From NCBI GenBank assembly GCA_018394315.1, contig CP074575.1:771501-835500 (forward strand): 64,000 nucleotides of DNA, given 5' to 3'. The notes beneath the pieces were generated by a model. It saw only the letters and a program-made list of their open reading frames with translations. It did no database searches and was not told the DNA's origin. This DNA is from Mycoplasmatota bacterium (GTDB lineage: Bacteria > Bacillota_I > Bacilli_A > MAG-NZ). Below, one piece after another: positions 1-10,574 of this stretch (position 1 is its first letter; each line of letters starts with the position of its first letter). Both the position numbers and the translations under genes were made by a program.

Positions 1-1131
1 GGTATGGTTGGAACTAAATTAGTAAATATTGATGAATTGGATATTAGTGGATTAGTAGACTTTGCTAAGAAAAATGAAATAGATTTAACAATTGTAGGAC
101 CTGAGTCAAGCTTAGTAAATGGAGTAGTTGATGCATTTAATAAAGAAGGGCTTAAAATATTTGGTCCAACTAGGAAAGCAAGCATAATTGAAGGTTCAAA
201 GCAATATGCAAAAGACTTGATGAGAAAGCATAATATACCTACTGCTTCTTATAATACTTTCGCTGACTATGATATGGCTATAGACTATGTTAAGAATGTT
301 GGAGTACCAATTGTAATTAAGTATGATGGGTTAGCTGCAGGTAAGGGCGTGGTTGTAGCCTTTAGTTTAGATGAAGCAAATGATGCACTAAAGGATATGT
401 TAAAAAATGCTAAGTACGGTGAAGGAAAAGTTGTAATTGAAGAATATTTAGAAGGACCTGAGTTTTCCTTAATGGCATTTGTTAACGGTAATAGTGTATA
501 TCCTATGGAAATCGCTCAAGACCATAAAAGAGCTTTCGAAGGCGATTTAGGACCAAATACAGGGGGTATGGGTGCATATTCACCAGTTCCACTTATTCCT
601 GATAGTGTAGTTAAAGAAGCAATTGAGAAGATAATGATACCGGCTGCAAAAGCTATGGTAATGGATAATAGATGTTTTACTGGGATATTGTATGGTGGTT
701 TAATACTAACAAAAAAGGGACCAAAAGTAATTGAGTTTAATGCTAGGTTTGGTGATCCAGAAACAGAAGTAGTACTACCACGACTTAAAAATGATTTGAT
801 TGATGTAATATTAGATGTGATGGATGATGTTGATCCTAGTTTAAGTTGGTCTAGAGAAGGGACTTTGGGAGTTGTTTTAGCTTCAAAAGGATATCCAGGT
901 AGCTACGAAACAGGACATGAAATTAAAGGATTATCTGATAATTCTATGATTTTCCATATGGGAACTAGTTTTGATGGAACGTATAAAACAAATGGTGGAA
1001 GGGTATTGTTTGTGGTAGGGAAAGGTGATACTATAACTAAGGCACAAATTAATGCTTATGATACTATTTCAAATATAAAATGTGATAACTTATATTATAG
1101 GAAAGATATTGGCTATCAAGTAATAAAGTAG
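1..1131 (+). CDS. purD: Phosphoribosylamine-glycine ligase (GARS), 5' truncated by window edge
   Basis: This enzyme joins glycine to phosphoribosylamine using ATP, the second step of de novo purine synthesis in the cytosol. The reading frame is open from base 1 (first full codon GGT). The ATG at base 4 is internal, because PurD normally has about 50 more N-terminal residues ending in a Gly-Gly-Met/Thr stretch like the one here. The ATP-grasp domain is visible (KYDGLAAGKGVVVA, GPEFSLMAF), with the metal/ATP motif EFNARFGDPETEVVLPRL and the usual C-terminal end (YYRKDIGYQVIK). It is followed after 9 bases by guaB, so it is probably the last pur gene of a purine operon that runs on into guanine nucleotide genes. 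Identification is secure; only the start is missing. Confidence 0.95.
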   Translation, partial: GMVGTKLVNIDELDISGLVDFAKKNEIDLTIVGPESSLVNGVVDAFNKEGLKIFGPTRKASIIEGSKQYAKDLMRKHNIPTASYNTFADYDMAIDYVKNVGVPIVIKYDGLAAGKGVVVAFSLDEANDALKDMLKNAKYGEGKVVIEEYLEGPEFSLMAFVNGNSVYPMEIAQDHKRAFEGDLGPNTGGMGAYSPVPLIPDSVVKEAIEKIMIPAAKAMVMDNRCFTGILYGGLILTKKGPKVIEFNARFGDPETEVVLPRLKNDLIDVILDVMDDVDPSLSWSREGTLGVVLASKGYPGSYETGHEIKGLSDNSMIFHMGTSFDGTYKTNGGRVLFVVGKGDTITKAQINAYDTISNIKCDNLYYRKDIGYQVIK

Positions 1132-1140
1132 GAGGTTATT

Positions 1141-2610
1141 ATGTCAATTTTAAATGGAAAGGTTATTGAAGTAGGACTAACCTATGATGATGTTTTATTA
1201 GTCCCACAAAAATCTAGTGTTTTACCACATGAAGTTAATTTAGAAACAAAATTAACACCAAATATTAAATTGAATATTCCTATTGTATCTGCTGCTATGG
1301 ATACAGTGTCTGAAGCTAAAATGGCAATTGCATTAGCTAGACAAGGTGGAATAAGTTTTATTCATAAGAATATGAGTATTGAAGCTCAAGCTGAGCAAGT
1401 TGATCTAGTCAAGCGTTCTGAGAGCGGTATGATTACTAATCCAATAACATTAGGTAGAAAAAGTACTTTGCGTGATGCTGAAGATATTTTATCTACATAC
1501 AAAATTAGTGGATTACCTGTAGTGGAAGAAAATGGAGAGTTAGTCGGGATAATTACAAATCGTGATTTAAAGTACCGTCAATTAGATGATACTCCTGTAG
1601 TTGAAGTTATGACAAGTGAAAAGTTAATAACTGCTCCTGTTGGAACATCTTTAGAAAGTGCAAAGAAAATTCTTTCGGATAACCGCATTGAAAAGCTACC
1701 AATTGTTGATGAGAATAATATATTAAAAGGTTTAATTACAATCAAAGATATAGACAATGTTGTTAATTATCCAAATGCTTGTAAAGATTCAAAAGGTAGA
1801 TTAAGAGTTGGAGCAGCTGTTGGAGTTGGAGCAGAACTAATAGATAGAGTAAGTGCTTTAGTAAAAGCTGGTGTAGATGTTATTACTGTTGATAGCGCAC
1901 ATGGGCATAGTGGCGGTGTTGTAAATGCAGTTAGGGATATAAGAAATAAATTTCCTGAGTTAGATATTGTTGCAGGAAATATTGTAACAAAAGAAGCAGC
2001 TAAGGATTTAATTGAAGCAGGTGCTAATGCATTAAAAGTAGGAGTTGGACCTGGCTCTATTTGTACTACTAGAGTAGTAGCTGGTGTTGGTGTTCCTCAA
2101 TTAACAGCAATTAGTAATGTTTATAAATATTGTAAGGATAAGAATGTTTGTATAATAGCTGATGGTGGTATTAAATTAAGTGGTGACATTCCAAAGGCAA
2201 TCGCAGCGGGAGCAGATAGTGTAATGTTAGGATCACTTCTTGCTGGATGTAAAGAAGCTCCAGGAGAAGAAGTGGTATTCCAAGGACGTAGATTTAAAGT
2301 GTACGTTGGAATGGGGTCTTTAGCTGCAATGAATCGTGGATCTAGTGATAGATATTTCCAAAAAAATAAAGAAGTTAAGAAAATGGTTCCTGAAGGAATT
2401 GAGGGTAGAGTAGCTTATAAGGGTGAAACTGCTGATACAGTTTACCAGCTAATAGGAGGACTGCGTTCTGGTATGGGTTATTGTGGGACTGCTACAATAA
2501 AAGAATTACAACTGAATGGTTCATTTGTAAGGGTAACTATGGCTGGTTTGAAAGAAAGTCATCCTCATGATGTCCATATTACTAAGGAAGCGCCTAACTA
2601 CACTAAGTAA
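1141..2610 (+). CDS. guaB: IMP dehydrogenase
   Basis: It oxidises IMP to XMP with NAD+, the committed step to guanine nucleotides. The 489-residue protein has the normal family layout: a TIM barrel interrupted at about residues 95-205 by two CBS domains. The catalytic loop is GPGSICTTR, with Cys308 as the nucleophile. The barrel motifs [13 protein letters not shown] and [12 protein letters not shown] are intact, as is the flap region near MNRGSSDRY. The start is ATG 1141, preceded by TAGGAGG at a good distance; the first two bases of that SD are the end of the purD stop codon. The purD-guaB-xpt-guaA order puts IMP-to-GMP conversion and xanthine salvage in one transcript. Nothing is abnormal. 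Confidence 0.98.
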   Translation: MSILNGKVIEVGLTYDDVLLVPQKSSVLPHEVNLETKLTPNIKLNIPIVSAAMDTVSEAKMAIALARQGGISFIHKNMSIEAQAEQVDLVKRSESGMITNPITLGRKSTLRDAEDILSTYKISGLPVVEENGELVGIITNRDLKYRQLDDTPVVEVMTSEKLITAPVGTSLESAKKILSDNRIEKLPIVDENNILKGLITIKDIDNVVNYPNACKDSKGRLRVGAAVGVGAELIDRVSALVKAGVDVITVDSAHGHSGGVVNAVRDIRNKFPELDIVAGNIVTKEAAKDLIEAGANALKVGVGPGSICTTRVVAGVGVPQLTAISNVYKYCKDKNVCIIADGGIKLSGDIPKAIAAGADSVMLGSLLAGCKEAPGEEVVFQGRRFKVYVGMGSLAAMNRGSSDRYFQKNKEVKKMVPEGIEGRVAYKGETADTVYQLIGGLRSGMGYCGTATIKELQLNGSFVRVTMAGLKESHPHDVHITKEAPNYTK

Positions 2611-2611
2611 T

Positions 2612-3178
2612 ATGTTAAATAAGCTAAGAGAAAAAATAATTACTGAAGCCCAAGTGTTCGGTGAAATTGTTAAAATAGATCACTTTCTTAACCATCAGAT
2701 AGACACTCAATTGTTAGATGAAGTAGGTGTAGATATCGCAAAGGAGTTTCCTAATGCAACCAAAATCCTAACAATTGAAACAAGTGGAATTGCGTTTGCA
2801 AGTAGTGTTGCCAGAACACTTGATTATTTACCTTTGGTATTTGCAAAGAAAGTAGAATCAAGTATTACAACTGGTGAATACTACTTGTCAAAAACATATT
2901 CATTTACTAAAAAACGAGAATATAGCGTAAGAGTAGATAAAAGATTCATATCAGAAAACGATAAAGTATTAATAGTTGATGACTTCTTAGCTAATGGTGA
3001 AGCTGCTAGTAGTCTAATAGATATAGTAAACCAAGCAGGAGCAGAAGTTGTTGGAATAGGAATTGTAGTTGAAAAAGGATTTCAAAAAGGTAGAAAAGTA
3101 TTAGAAGAAAAAGGTCATAAAGTTTACTCATGTTCAATAATTGAGAGAGTAGAAAATGGCCAAGTATATATGAAATAA
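2612..3178 (+). CDS. xpt: Xanthine phosphoribosyltransferase
   Basis: It salvages xanthine with PRPP to give XMP, the substrate of GuaA just downstream. The 188-residue protein shows the PRPP-binding signature VLIVDDFLANGEA, which in the Xpt family has the Phe-Leu-Ala-Asn-Gly form, and an N-terminal hood segment (LREKIITEAQVFGEIVKIDH) typical of B. subtilis Xpt. I chose ATG 2612, one base past the guaB stop. A longer in-frame start near 2567 would overlap guaB with non-homologous residues. There is no good Shine-Dalgarno directly before 2612, so translation is probably coupled to termination of guaB. Unlike B. subtilis it is not paired with a xanthine permease. Confidence 0.93.
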   Translation: MLNKLREKIITEAQVFGEIVKIDHFLNHQIDTQLLDEVGVDIAKEFPNATKILTIETSGIAFASSVARTLDYLPLVFAKKVESSITTGEYYLSKTYSFTKKREYSVRVDKRFISENDKVLIVDDFLANGEAASSLIDIVNQAGAEVVGIGIVVEKGFQKGRKVLEEKGHKVYSCSIIERVENGQVYMK

Positions 3179-3187
3179 GGTGATATT

Positions 3188-4717
3188 ATGGACAAAATTG
3201 TTATTTTAGATTTCGGAAGTCAATATAATCAATTAATAGCAAGAAGAGTGCGAGAAATTGGGGTTTACTCTGAGGTAGTTCCATTTGATAAGGAGTTAGA
3301 TTATTTTAATGACTCATCAATTAAAGGAATAATTTTAAGTGGTGGTCCTAACAGTGTTTATGATGAAGACAGTCCGAAAATTGATAAACAGATATTTAAT
3401 TTAGGTGTACCAGTACTTGGCATATGTTATGGTATGCAGATTACTCAGTATTTGTATAACGGAAAAATATCTCCATCAAAAAAAAGAGAATACGGTAAAA
3501 GCACTCTAAATATAGTTAAGAGTGATGTGATATTTGATAATGTAAAAGAGATCTCAACCGTGTGGATGAGTCATGGAGATCATGTGGATTCTTTAAGCAG
3601 TGATTTTCATTTAATTGCTAATACTGATTCATGCTTCGCAGCAGCAAAGCATAATGAGCTTAATATTTATAATTTGCAATTTCACCCTGAGGTAACTCAT
3701 TCTGAATTTGGGCATGTTATTCTGCATAACTTTGTTATTAAGATTTGTGGTGCCAGTGCGAATTGGAGTTTGGGAAATTACATTGACAATACTGTTGCCA
3801 GTATAAAGAAAACTGTAGGTAATAAAAGAGTAATATTAGCTTTATCAGGCGGAGTTGATAGTAGTGTCGCTGCTGTTTTGGTTCATAAAGCTATAGGCGA
3901 TCAATTAACATGTATTTTTGTTGATACTGGATTGATGAGAAAAGATGAGCGTATAAAAGTTATGGAAACATATGGTAAGAATTTCCATATGAATATCAAG
4001 GCAGTTGACGCTGAAGATAGATTTTTAGATAAGCTTAAGGGAGTAAAAGAACCTGAACAAAAACGAAAAATAATCGGTAATGAGTTTATTGAAGTATTCA
4101 ATGAAGAAAAATATAAATTTAAAGATGCTGATTTTTTGGCGCAAGGAACTATTTATCCTGATGTAATTGAGTCGACATCTATTAAGGGTCCAAGTAGTAC
4201 AATCAAATCTCACCATAATGTTGGTGGATTACCTGAAGAAATGGAATTTGAATTACTTGAGCCATTACGTGAACTGTTTAAGGATGAAGTTAGAAGAGTG
4301 GGTATTGAGTTAGGTATCCCAGAAGAAATGGTAATGAGACATCCTTTCCCAGGCCCAGGACTTGGTATTAGAGTTATTGAAGAAGTAACGAAAGAAAAGG
4401 TTCGCATTTTGCAAGAAGCTGATGATATTTTTATTAATGAATTAATAAAAGAAGGGTTATATCAAGAAACATCACAAGCATTTGTTACATTACTTCCTTG
4501 TAAGACTGTTGGAGTAATGGGTGATAATAGAACTTATGAGTTTGTTGCAGCAGTAAGAAGTGTTAACACAAGTGATTTTATGACAGCTTCGTTTAGTAGA
4601 TTGCCATTTGATTTTCTAGATAGAGTTTCTACTATGATAATAAATCAGGTAAAAGGTATAAATAGAGTTGTTTACGATATAACAAGCAAGCCACCTGGCA
4701 CTATCGAATGGGAATAA
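3188..4717 (+). CDS. guaA: GMP synthase (glutamine-hydrolysing)
   Basis: It converts XMP to GMP using ATP and ammonia from glutamine. The 509 residues carry an N-terminal class I glutamine amidotransferase domain (nucleophile Cys80 in LGICYGMQ, His and Glu in QFHPEVTHS). The ATP-pyrophosphatase domain has the P-loop LSGGVDSSV. The C-terminal dimerisation domain ends in the family-typical KPPGTIEWE. The RBS is AAGGTGAT just before ATG 3188, nine bases after xpt. A terminator hairpin follows 3 bases after the stop, so the guanine operon ends here. Confidence 0.98.
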   Translation: MDKIVILDFGSQYNQLIARRVREIGVYSEVVPFDKELDYFNDSSIKGIILSGGPNSVYDEDSPKIDKQIFNLGVPVLGICYGMQITQYLYNGKISPSKKREYGKSTLNIVKSDVIFDNVKEISTVWMSHGDHVDSLSSDFHLIANTDSCFAAAKHNELNIYNLQFHPEVTHSEFGHVILHNFVIKICGASANWSLGNYIDNTVASIKKTVGNKRVILALSGGVDSSVAAVLVHKAIGDQLTCIFVDTGLMRKDERIKVMETYGKNFHMNIKAVDAEDRFLDKLKGVKEPEQKRKIIGNEFIEVFNEEKYKFKDADFLAQGTIYPDVIESTSIKGPSSTIKSHHNVGGLPEEMEFELLEPLRELFKDEVRRVGIELGIPEEMVMRHPFPGPGLGIRVIEEVTKEKVRILQEADDIFINELIKEGLYQETSQAFVTLLPCKTVGVMGDNRTYEFVAAVRSVNTSDFMTASFSRLPFDFLDRVSTMIINQVKGINRVVYDITSKPPGTIEWE

Positions 4718-4720
4718 TAG

Positions 4721-4748
4721 CAGGTTGATCTATCATCCTGTTTTCTTT
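4721..4748 (+). terminator. Rho-independent terminator after guaA
   Basis: CAGG-T-TGA (4721-4728) pairs with TCA-T-CCTG (4733-4740) with one T-T mismatch, and TTTTCTTT follows directly. It closes the purD-guaB-xpt-guaA transcript. Confidence 0.7.
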
Positions 4749-4758
4749 ATGCCAAATT

Positions 4759-4787
4759 TAGACAAAAAATTAATAATAGTATATAAT
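4759..4787 (+). promoter_or_regulatory. Sigma-A type promoter for the GGDEF/HD-GYP gene
   Basis: TAGACA (4759-4764) and TATAAT (4782-4787) are separated by exactly 17 bases. The SD AAAGGAGG lies at 4793-4800, seven bases before the ATG. The gene therefore appears to be transcribed alone. Confidence 0.75.
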
Positions 4788-4807
4788 TTTACAAAGGAGG
4801 ATGTCTT

Positions 4808-7800
4808 ATGTCTTGTGAAGGTGATGAAAGTCAATTTGCTATCGATGATATTACTAAAATAAAACAAGGAATAATTAAATATAATTTTAGAACAAATCAA
4901 ATTTTATTTGATAATCTTTTTCTTGGTTTATTTGAGTTAGAACATAAAATTAACTCTAATGAGTACATTAGTATCGATAGTAAAATTATTGTAGCGGTCT
5001 CATCACTTGAAAGAGTTATTGATTTTGTAGTTACAAGTGAAAATTCAGATATTTCTGAGCTTATCAAAATTAATAATGGAAGATTAAAAATATCCTTATA
5101 CTTAAGAAAAGTTGAATTTATAAACGATATTGCTGTAGTTAGCTATTTGACTGTTCTATATGACAAAAATCAAAAAAACAATTCTGACATTTTATCGAGT
5201 CTTCTAGAGTTATCTAGAGAAACCTCTAATGTTAATTTATGGTGGATAGACTTGTCAAAAAGGGATTATCTTTTAAGTAATCATAATTTTTACAGGAGAT
5301 TTGGAATAGAAAACGCTACAGGAACAAATACAATAAAAGATTATAGAAGACGAATGGACGAAGCTGTTAAGATAATGCCTGAGTACGAAGCTATGATAAG
5401 GATTGAGAAATTAGCTTTCTTTGAATTTATGGAATGTAAAGTAGATTATTATAGTGGTAAATATCCCGTATTGACGAAAGATAATGAGATTATTTTGGTT
5501 CAGTCTATTGGAAAATTAATAAGAAGGGATAAGTTACCTATTTCTATTGTGGGTATTGATTTTGTAATCTCAAACGAAATCAGCAACGATACAGTCGGTG
5601 AAACTCTAAGCAATATGAGACAAAGGGGTCTTGATTATTCAAATATAGGAATGTTTTGGATTATTGTAAAAGACGGAAAGCGATCACCAAACTATAATAA
5701 GAAAGCTAGAGAATTAGTAGGATATACTTCTAATAAATATGAGGAAACAGAGGGATTTGTTCAGTTCGATTCAGAGTGGTGTAAAGTTAAAAGAAGAACA
5801 CTAAAGAAATTTCCTGAGTACAGTAAATATTATGATAATGATAATGTAGAATTTTCAAAGTTTGTTAGTGGGGAAACTAGCCAGTATCGTTCAATTGTTC
5901 CGTTTCTTTTACCAAATGAGACTGTAAATTGGATAGAGTTTAGATCGAATGTTATTAGTAGGGATGAAACTGGAAAACCTAGATTTATTTCAGGGGTAGC
6001 TATTGAGATTAATAATCTGTATAAAGAGGGCTTAGTTGCTTTTGATAGTGAAAAAACAGTGCTATTTGATGACACTAAGAACAATGCAATAGAGTTAGCG
6101 AACTTGCTTATTTGGAAGATTGATTATAGTGAAGACTTTAGAGGAAGTCTAGCCTACTCTAGTAAAAGCCATGACGAGGTATTAGGCTTAGAACAAAATA
6201 AAGAAGGCGATGTATTACTTAGTGATTTCTTTTCCACTATTCAAAAGGATGACCCAGATACGTTTTCACCAGAAGATTTACAAAATCTTCACGCTGAATG
6301 TAACCGAGAAGGTTTTAATTCTTTCGGAAATATTCTAGTTAAACATAAAAATCTGAAGAACAATAAGATTTTCTATATGAAACATTTTGCAACTGTTGTT
6401 AGTAGATATGCAAATGGCAATATCAAGCATTTATCTGGATACTTAATTGATGTAACAAAAGAACATAAGATTAATAAAACAAATAAAAAACTTGAAACTA
6501 TTAATGAAAAGTATCAGCAGTTTAATGATCTTGCAATCTCCGCGGGTGAACTAATGGTTTATAATATTGAGATTTCTGATGACCTTAAGAGTAGTACCCT
6601 CTATTGTAATGACAATTTTGTTAATAAACTAGGTATTTTAAACTCATATGGAAATTTCATTAAGTTAGAAGTTTTCTTAGATACAATCGAGAAAGACGAA
6701 GAAGGTTCAAAGCTATACACTGAAGCTAAAAAACAGTTCGAGGATTTACTTAGTAAGAAGCGGAAAATGATCTCTCATTTAGTAATGAAAAATAAAAATA
6801 TGAAAACTAATGAAGTATTTTACTTAGAACACTTTGCTCAAATTGATGTTGACAAGGATGGTAAGGTAGTATCGCTTGGAGGTTTTCAAAAAGATATAAC
6901 ATCAGAAATTTTATCTGATAGGAGATTGAAATATCTAGCTGAGAATGATATTCTAACTGATTTATATAACAGAAATTACTATGAACAATTCATAAGTGAG
7001 TTTAATGATAGTGATTATTCAATAATTTACTTTGATATTGATGGATTAAAACTTGCAAATGACGTATTTGGTCATTATGCTGGAGATGAAATACTAAGAA
7101 TATTTGGAAGATATCTCAAGAAGATTTTTTATGATGAGAAGAATATATTTAGAGTTGGTGGAGATGAATTTGTAATTATTTCTAAAAGTATAGAACCTTT
7201 AGTCATTGAAGATAGGATAGCTAGTTTAAAGAAAGAGTTACAAAATTATAGTAAGGAAAACAAACATAGTCTTTTAGTTTCTAGTGGATATAAAGTGAAC
7301 AAGGGAAGAGATTTAGAATACCGTGAAGTTTTAATTTCTGCAGAGAATGAAATGTATCGGGCGAAATTAGCCAGCAAATCAGGTAAAAAAGAAATCTTTT
7401 TCAATAACTTAATAAAAAACCTTTATGAAAAAACTGATGAGAGTCTAGAACACTGTGAAAGAATAGGTGAGTTAGCTAAAAAAGTCCTTATTGGATTTGG
7501 ATGGATAAGAGCAATTGGTTTAGATAATATTTATGTTGCAGCTAAGTTTCATGATATAGGAAAACTTTCAATCTCAGATTCTATTTTGCTAAAACCAGGA
7601 GAATTAACTAACGAGGAATATGAGAAGGTAAAAACTCACTCAGAGACGGGTTATAAAATTATCGATAATATTTTAGGTTCAGACGACATAGCTGAAGGAG
7701 TACTATATCATCATGAGAGATTTGATGGATTAGGTTATCCTTATGGATTAAAGGGAAAAGAAATTCCATTATTCGCCAGAATTATCTCTATATGTGACAC

Positions 7801-7945
7801 CTATATCTCAATGATAAACGATAAGATTTATAGAAAAGCCATTCCAAAGGCTGAAGTACTCGAAGAAATTGTTAAAGAGAAGTGGAAAAAGTTTGATCCA
7901 GACTTAGTTGATATATTTATTGATGTGATTGATAAAGAAAATTAA
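4808..7945 (+). CDS. Multi-PAS GGDEF/HD-GYP cyclic-di-GMP protein
   Basis: This 1045-residue protein should both make and break cyclic-di-GMP in response to a cytosolic signal. No transmembrane segment or signal peptide is seen. The N-terminal 700 residues look like up to four tandem PAS/PAC-like units (roughly 140-260, 270-410, 430-565 and 580-705), two of which end in a recognisable PAC tail (SGYLIDVTKEHK, GGFQKDITSE). The GGDEF domain follows, with RVGGDEF (GGDEF at 784-788) intact. The inhibitory RxxD site five residues upstream is absent (YDEK), so product inhibition of the usual kind is not expected. A C-terminal HD-GYP domain has HDIGK (915-919) and HHERFDGLGYP (GYP at 976-978), both complete. 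It stands alone between a terminator and the rplM promoter. Which activity dominates cannot be told from sequence. Confidence 0.9.
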   Translation: MSCEGDESQFAIDDITKIKQGIIKYNFRTNQILFDNLFLGLFELEHKINSNEYISIDSKIIVAVSSLERVIDFVVTSENSDISELIKINNGRLKISLYLRKVEFINDIAVVSYLTVLYDKNQKNNSDILSSLLELSRETSNVNLWWIDLSKRDYLLSNHNFYRRFGIENATGTNTIKDYRRRMDEAVKIMPEYEAMIRIEKLAFFEFMECKVDYYSGKYPVLTKDNEIILVQSIGKLIRRDKLPISIVGIDFVISNEISNDTVGETLSNMRQRGLDYSNIGMFWIIVKDGKRSPNYNKKARELVGYTSNKYEETEGFVQFDSEWCKVKRRTLKKFPEYSKYYDNDNVEFSKFVSGETSQYRSIVPFLLPNETVNWIEFRSNVISRDETGKPRFISGVAIEINNLYKEGLVAFDSEKTVLFDDTKNNAIELANLLIWKIDYSEDFRGSLAYSSKSHDEVLGLEQNKEGDVLLSDFFSTIQKDDPDTFSPEDLQNLHAECNREGFNSFGNILVKHKNLKNNKIFYMKHFATVVSRYANGNIKHLSGYLIDVTKEHKINKTNKKLETINEKYQQFNDLAISAGELMVYNIEISDDLKSSTLYCNDNFVNKLGILNSYGNFIKLEVFLDTIEKDEEGSKLYTEAKKQFEDLLSKKRKMISHLVMKNKNMKTNEVFYLEHFAQIDVDKDGKVVSLGGFQKDITSEILSDRRLKYLAENDILTDLYNRNYYEQFISEFNDSDYSIIYFDIDGLKLANDVFGHYAGDEILRIFGRYLKKIFYDEKNIFRVGGDEFVIISKSIEPLVIEDRIASLKKELQNYSKENKHSLLVSSGYKVNKGRDLEYREVLISAENEMYRAKLASKSGKKEIFFNNLIKNLYEKTDESLEHCERIGELAKKVLIGFGWIRAIGLDNIYVAAKFHDIGKLSISDSILLKPGELTNEEYEKVKTHSETGYKIIDNILGSDDIAEGVLYHHERFDGLGYPYGLKGKEIPLFARIISICDTYISMINDKIYRKAIPKAEVLEEIVKEKWKKFDPDLVDIFIDVIDKEN

Positions 7946-7980
7946 TATTATCAAAATATAGGCTTCATTCTCATCATCTA

Positions 7981-8009
7981 TTGACATTTTTACATTTTTA
8001 CAGTATATT
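7981..8009 (+). promoter_or_regulatory. Promoter of rplM-rpsI
   Basis: TTGACA (7981-7986), 17-base spacer, TATATT (8004-8009). It is a near-consensus housekeeping promoter. Transcription would start near 8016 and give a leader of about 60 bases before rplM. Confidence 0.85.
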
Positions 8010-8015
8010 AATCTA

Positions 8016-8075
8016 TGGTACATTTATTATCCCTTTAATAAGGTGAAGCCCTAATTCAAAATTAGGAGGACAGTT
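8016..8075 (+). promoter_or_regulatory. rplM leader with hairpin covering the SD (possible L13 autoregulatory element)
   Basis: CCTAATT (8050-8056) and AATTAGG (8060-8066) form a seven-pair hairpin with a CAA loop. The 3' arm includes the first three bases of the SD AGGAGG (8064-8069). Low-GC Gram-positives are known to carry an L13 leader here. The resemblance is by position and by SD occlusion; I did not match a covariance model. Confidence 0.5.
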
Positions 8076-8510
8076 ATGAAAACGTTTATGCAAACAAAAG
8101 AATCTGTTCAAAGAAATTGGCATGTCATTGATGCTACTGGAAAAACTCTTGGTCGTTTATCGACTGAAGCTGCTGTTTTATTAAGAGGTAAACACAAACC
8201 TACATTTACTCCACATATTGATGGTGGAGATTATGTAATCATTGTAAATGCTGAGAAAATCGAGTTAACTGGAAATAAGTTAAACGGTAAATTATACCGT
8301 AAACATTCTGGTTGGATCGGTGGCCTTAAAACTAAAACAGCTAGAGAAATGAGAGAGAACCATCCTGTTAAAATGCTTGAGTTATCAATTCACGGAATGT
8401 TACCAAAAGGTCGTTTAGGAAGACAAATGTGTAAGAAACTATTTGTTTATAAAGGTGAATCGCATCCACATGCGGCACAACAACCGAAAGAATACGTATT
8501 AAAAGGGTAG
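8076..8510 (+). CDS. rplM: 50S ribosomal protein L13
   Basis: This is an early-assembly large-subunit protein. The 144 residues match the family length and carry the L13 signature region ([20 protein letters not shown]) and the N-terminal [20 protein letters not shown] 8076 follows AGGAGG by six bases. rpsI begins nine bases after the stop, the universal rplM-rpsI pair. Expression may be controlled through the leader hairpin described separately. Confidence 0.98.
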   Translation: MKTFMQTKESVQRNWHVIDATGKTLGRLSTEAAVLLRGKHKPTFTPHIDGGDYVIIVNAEKIELTGNKLNGKLYRKHSGWIGGLKTKTAREMRENHPVKMLELSIHGMLPKGRLGRQMCKKLFVYKGESHPHAAQQPKEYVLKG

Positions 8511-8519
8511 GTGTAAAGA

Positions 8520-8915
8520 ATGGCTAAAAAAGTAGAGTATTTAGGAACTGGACGTAGAAAAAGTTCAATCGCTAGAGTGAGACTTGTTCCTGGAACTGGT
8601 CAAATTATTATTAATAAAAGACCTTTCGAAGATTATATCCCTTCAGCACAAACTCGTTTAGATGTTATGCAACCTTTAGAAATGACTGAAACAACTGGTA
8701 GCTACGATGTATTAGTGAATGTACATGGTGGAGGAATGACTGGGCAAGCAGGAGCAATTAGACATGGAATTTCAAGAGCATTATTACATGTTAATAGTGA
8801 CTTTAGAGCAGTACTTAAAAAAGCTGGAATGTTGACACGCGACTCGAGAATTAAAGAACGTTATAAATACGGTCTTAAAAAAGCTCGTAAAGCATCTCAA
8901 TTCAGCAAACGTTAA
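8520..8915 (+). CDS. rpsI: 30S ribosomal protein S9
   Basis: This small-subunit protein contacts tRNA in the P site through its C-terminal tail. The 131 residues show the S9 signature ([19 protein letters not shown]) and the conserved end [12 protein letters not shown], whose terminal Lys-Arg reaches the decoding centre. The start is ATG 8520, after GTAGGTG. A strong hairpin with a T run follows, closing the two-gene operon. Confidence 0.98.
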   Translation: MAKKVEYLGTGRRKSSIARVRLVPGTGQIIINKRPFEDYIPSAQTRLDVMQPLEMTETTGSYDVLVNVHGGGMTGQAGAIRHGISRALLHVNSDFRAVLKKAGMLTRDSRIKERYKYGLKKARKASQFSKR

Positions 8916-8926
8916 TATGGGTAAAA

Positions 8927-8952
8927 AACACATTCCTCGATGTGTTTTTTTT
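8927..8952 (+). terminator. Rho-independent terminator after rpsI
   Basis: AACACAT (8927-8933) pairs with ATGTGTT (8940-8946), loop TCCTCG, followed by a run of T to 8952. A-run and T-run flanks extend the stem. Confidence 0.9.
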
Positions 8953-9030
8953 TACCTATGAAGCTTCAATCATTGATATCAAATAATAGATATGATAATC
9001 ATTGAAATCATAATACCTTTATAAGTTTGA

Positions 9031-10566
<1,536 letters not shown>

Positions 10567-10574
10567 GGGGAAAA

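Noticed and set aside
4-6. ATG at base 4 as the start of purD
   Set aside because: The frame is open to base 1, and the missing residues correspond to the conserved N-terminal domain of PurD, so this Met is internal.
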